This document shows, piece by piece, positions 6,062 to 7,113 of a stretch of 7,113 nucleotides of DNA. The notes under the pieces were generated by a model that was not told the DNA's origin, made no database searches, and was given only the letters and a program-made list of their open reading frames with translations. How positions within the stretch are numbered: position 1 is the stretch's first letter; every line of letters starts with the position of its first letter. The DNA lies in assembly GCA_020441735.1 (NCBI GenBank), contig JAGRLQ010000337.1, positions 1 to 7,113 on the forward strand, given 5' to 3'. The DNA comes from Nitratireductor sp. Lineage in GTDB: Bacteria; Pseudomonadota; Alphaproteobacteria; Rhizobiales; Rhizobiaceae. The translations under genes and the position numbers were made by a program.

Positions 6062-7113
6062 TCAGCCGGCCTGGCGAATGCGCTCCAGCGCTGCCACGGT
6101 TTTTTCGCGCTGCTCATGATAGGCTGAAAGCTTGTCACGCTCCTCGGCAACCACGGCTTCGGGCGCATTGGCGACGAATTTTTCATTGCCGAGCTTGCCC
6201 TCAAGCCGCCTGATCTCGCCATCGAGCTTGGTGACTTCCTTCTCCAAACGTTCGCTTTCCGCCGACAGGTCGACGACACCGGCAAGCGGCAGGCAGTAGA
6301 GCGCGCCGGAAAGCACGATCTGCGCCGACCCCTTCGGTGCTGCGGAAGCAAATTCCACCGGTTCGACGCGCGCCAGCCGGTGCAGCGCCGGCTCGTGGCG
6401 GGCGGCATGTTCGCGGGTGGATGCATCGGCATCGACAATGACAAGCGGCAGATAGGCGCCGGGCTTGATTCCCATTTCAGCGCGCACCGAGCGGATTTCG
6501 GAAATCAGCGAGACAAGCCAGTTGACCTCATCGGCGGCCTTTTCGTCGATGTTGCCGGGCTCAGGCCATTCGGCATGGCACAACAGGCTGTTGCGCTTTG
6601 CGGTCTCGCTCCACAATTCTTCCGTCATGAATGGCATGAAGGGATTGAGCAGCTTGAAGGTCTCATCAAGCACATGACCCAGACAGGCCTGTGCTTCTGA
6701 TTTCGCTGCCTCATCATCGCCCGCAAAGACCGGTTTCAGCAATTCGACATACCAGTCACAGAGCGTGTTCCAGACGAATTTGTAGGCGGCATTTGCCGCA
6801 TCATTGAACCGGTACTTCTCGATATTCCCGGTCACATCCGAGACCGCCTTCGACAATTCGGCCAGAATCCAGCGGTTGACGGTCAGCTTGACGGCGCCGG
6901 TATCAAAGCTGCTGCCATGGATGGCGCCGTTCATCTCGGCAAAACGCGTGGCGTTCCAGAGCTTGGTGCCGAAATTGCGGTAACCGGCGATGCGGTCGGG
7001 ATCGAGCTTCACATCCCTGCCCTGGGCAGCCATGATCGCAAGGGTAAAGCGCAGCGCATCGGCGCCATAGTCATCGATCAGTTCCAGTGGATCGATGACA
7101 TTGCCCTTGGATT
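6062..7113 (-). CDS. valS: Valyl-tRNA synthetase, C-terminal part (partial)
   Basis: The visible 349 residues begin inside the KMSKS loop (SKGNVIDPLELIDDYGADALRF, split by the window edge just after its Lys-Met) and continue into FTLAIMAAQGRDV and GYRNFGTKLWNA, blocks typical of class Ia ValRS. The anticodon-binding helical domain follows (about visible residues 40-200). The end, from about ESERLEKEV to the stop at 6062-6064, is the C-terminal coiled-coil arm that contacts tRNA in ValRS. The enzyme charges tRNA-Val with valine (EC 6.1.1.9) in the cytoplasm. The reading frame runs off the right edge; the ATG at 7033 is an internal methionine, not a start. The six-cysteine protein gene follows on the same strand. 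Confidence 0.96.
   Translation of the reverse strand, partial: SKGNVIDPLELIDDYGADALRFTLAIMAAQGRDVKLDPDRIAGYRNFGTKLWNATRFAEMNGAIHGSSFDTGAVKLTVNRWILAELSKAVSDVTGNIEKYRFNDAANAAYKFVWNTLCDWYVELLKPVFAGDDEAAKSEAQACLGHVLDETFKLLNPFMPFMTEELWSETAKRNSLLCHAEWPEPGNIDEKAADEVNWLVSLISEIRSVRAEMGIKPGAYLPLVIVDADASTREHAARHEPALHRLARVEPVEFASAAPKGSAQIVLSGALYCLPLAGVVDLSAESERLEKEVTKLDGEIRRLEGKLGNEKFVANAPEAVVAEERDKLSAYHEQREKTVAALERIRQAG

Noticed and set aside
6019..6444. Upstream extension of the six-cysteine protein into valS (142 extra residues)
   Set aside because: The extra part is Arg/Ser/Pro-rich out-of-frame valS sequence; the ATG at 6018 has an ideal SD and starts a signal peptide.
6062..7033. Reading the valS segment as a complete gene starting at ATG 7033
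   Set aside because: The frame continues to the window edge with conserved ValRS sequence including the end of the KMSKS loop, so the gene is cut by the window.
1..7113. Transposon, prophage, CRISPR, defence island, tRNA
   Set aside because: No transposase or integrase, no spaced direct repeats, no att-like repeats and no cloverleaf seen; the genes are mostly housekeeping or envelope genes.

Overview
The window reads as ordinary chromosome from an alphaproteobacterium, most likely of the order Hyphomicrobiales (Rhizobiales). The reasons are an ExoR-type periplasmic regulator, a dihydroxy-acid dehydratase of the form common in this group, a FadL-like porin of alphaproteobacterial type, and GC-rich coding sequence with strong Shine-Dalgarno sites. 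I would not name a genus. I see no phage, transposon, CRISPR array, tRNA or rRNA, and no defence or biosynthetic cluster.

Layout from left to right. Bases 1-144 are the 3' end of an exodeoxyribonuclease III gene (+). It is followed by a small secreted cysteine-containing protein (201-536, +). These face an exoR-like gene (585-1412, -), which lies directly downstream of ilvD (1399-3201, -) and overlaps its end by 14 bases. A spacer of about 320 bases then separates ilvD from a divergent SAM-dependent methyltransferase gene (3526-4179, +; TTG start). A strong two-way terminator (4202-4235) divides the methyltransferase from a convergent FadL/OmpP1-like outer-membrane protein (4259-5434, -). A 200-base spacer rich in inverted repeats (5435-5634) lies upstream of that porin. 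Beyond it is a small secreted six-cysteine, methionine-rich protein of unknown function (5635-6018, -), then the C-terminal 349 residues of valyl-tRNA synthetase (6062-7113, -), cut by the window edge.

Functionally this is a mixture of housekeeping genes (DNA repair, branched-chain amino acid synthesis, tRNA charging) and envelope genes (ExoR-like regulator, porin, two small exported proteins). The most interesting links are: ilvD and exoR overlap, so an amino acid enzyme and a regulator of surface polysaccharide may be translationally coupled; ilvD has two well-formed starts 18 codons apart; the porin gene has a dyad-rich upstream region with a perfect 14-base palindrome and contains a stretch of low GC; and two unrecognised small exported proteins sit beside housekeeping genes. 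I did not find a clear new multi-gene system.
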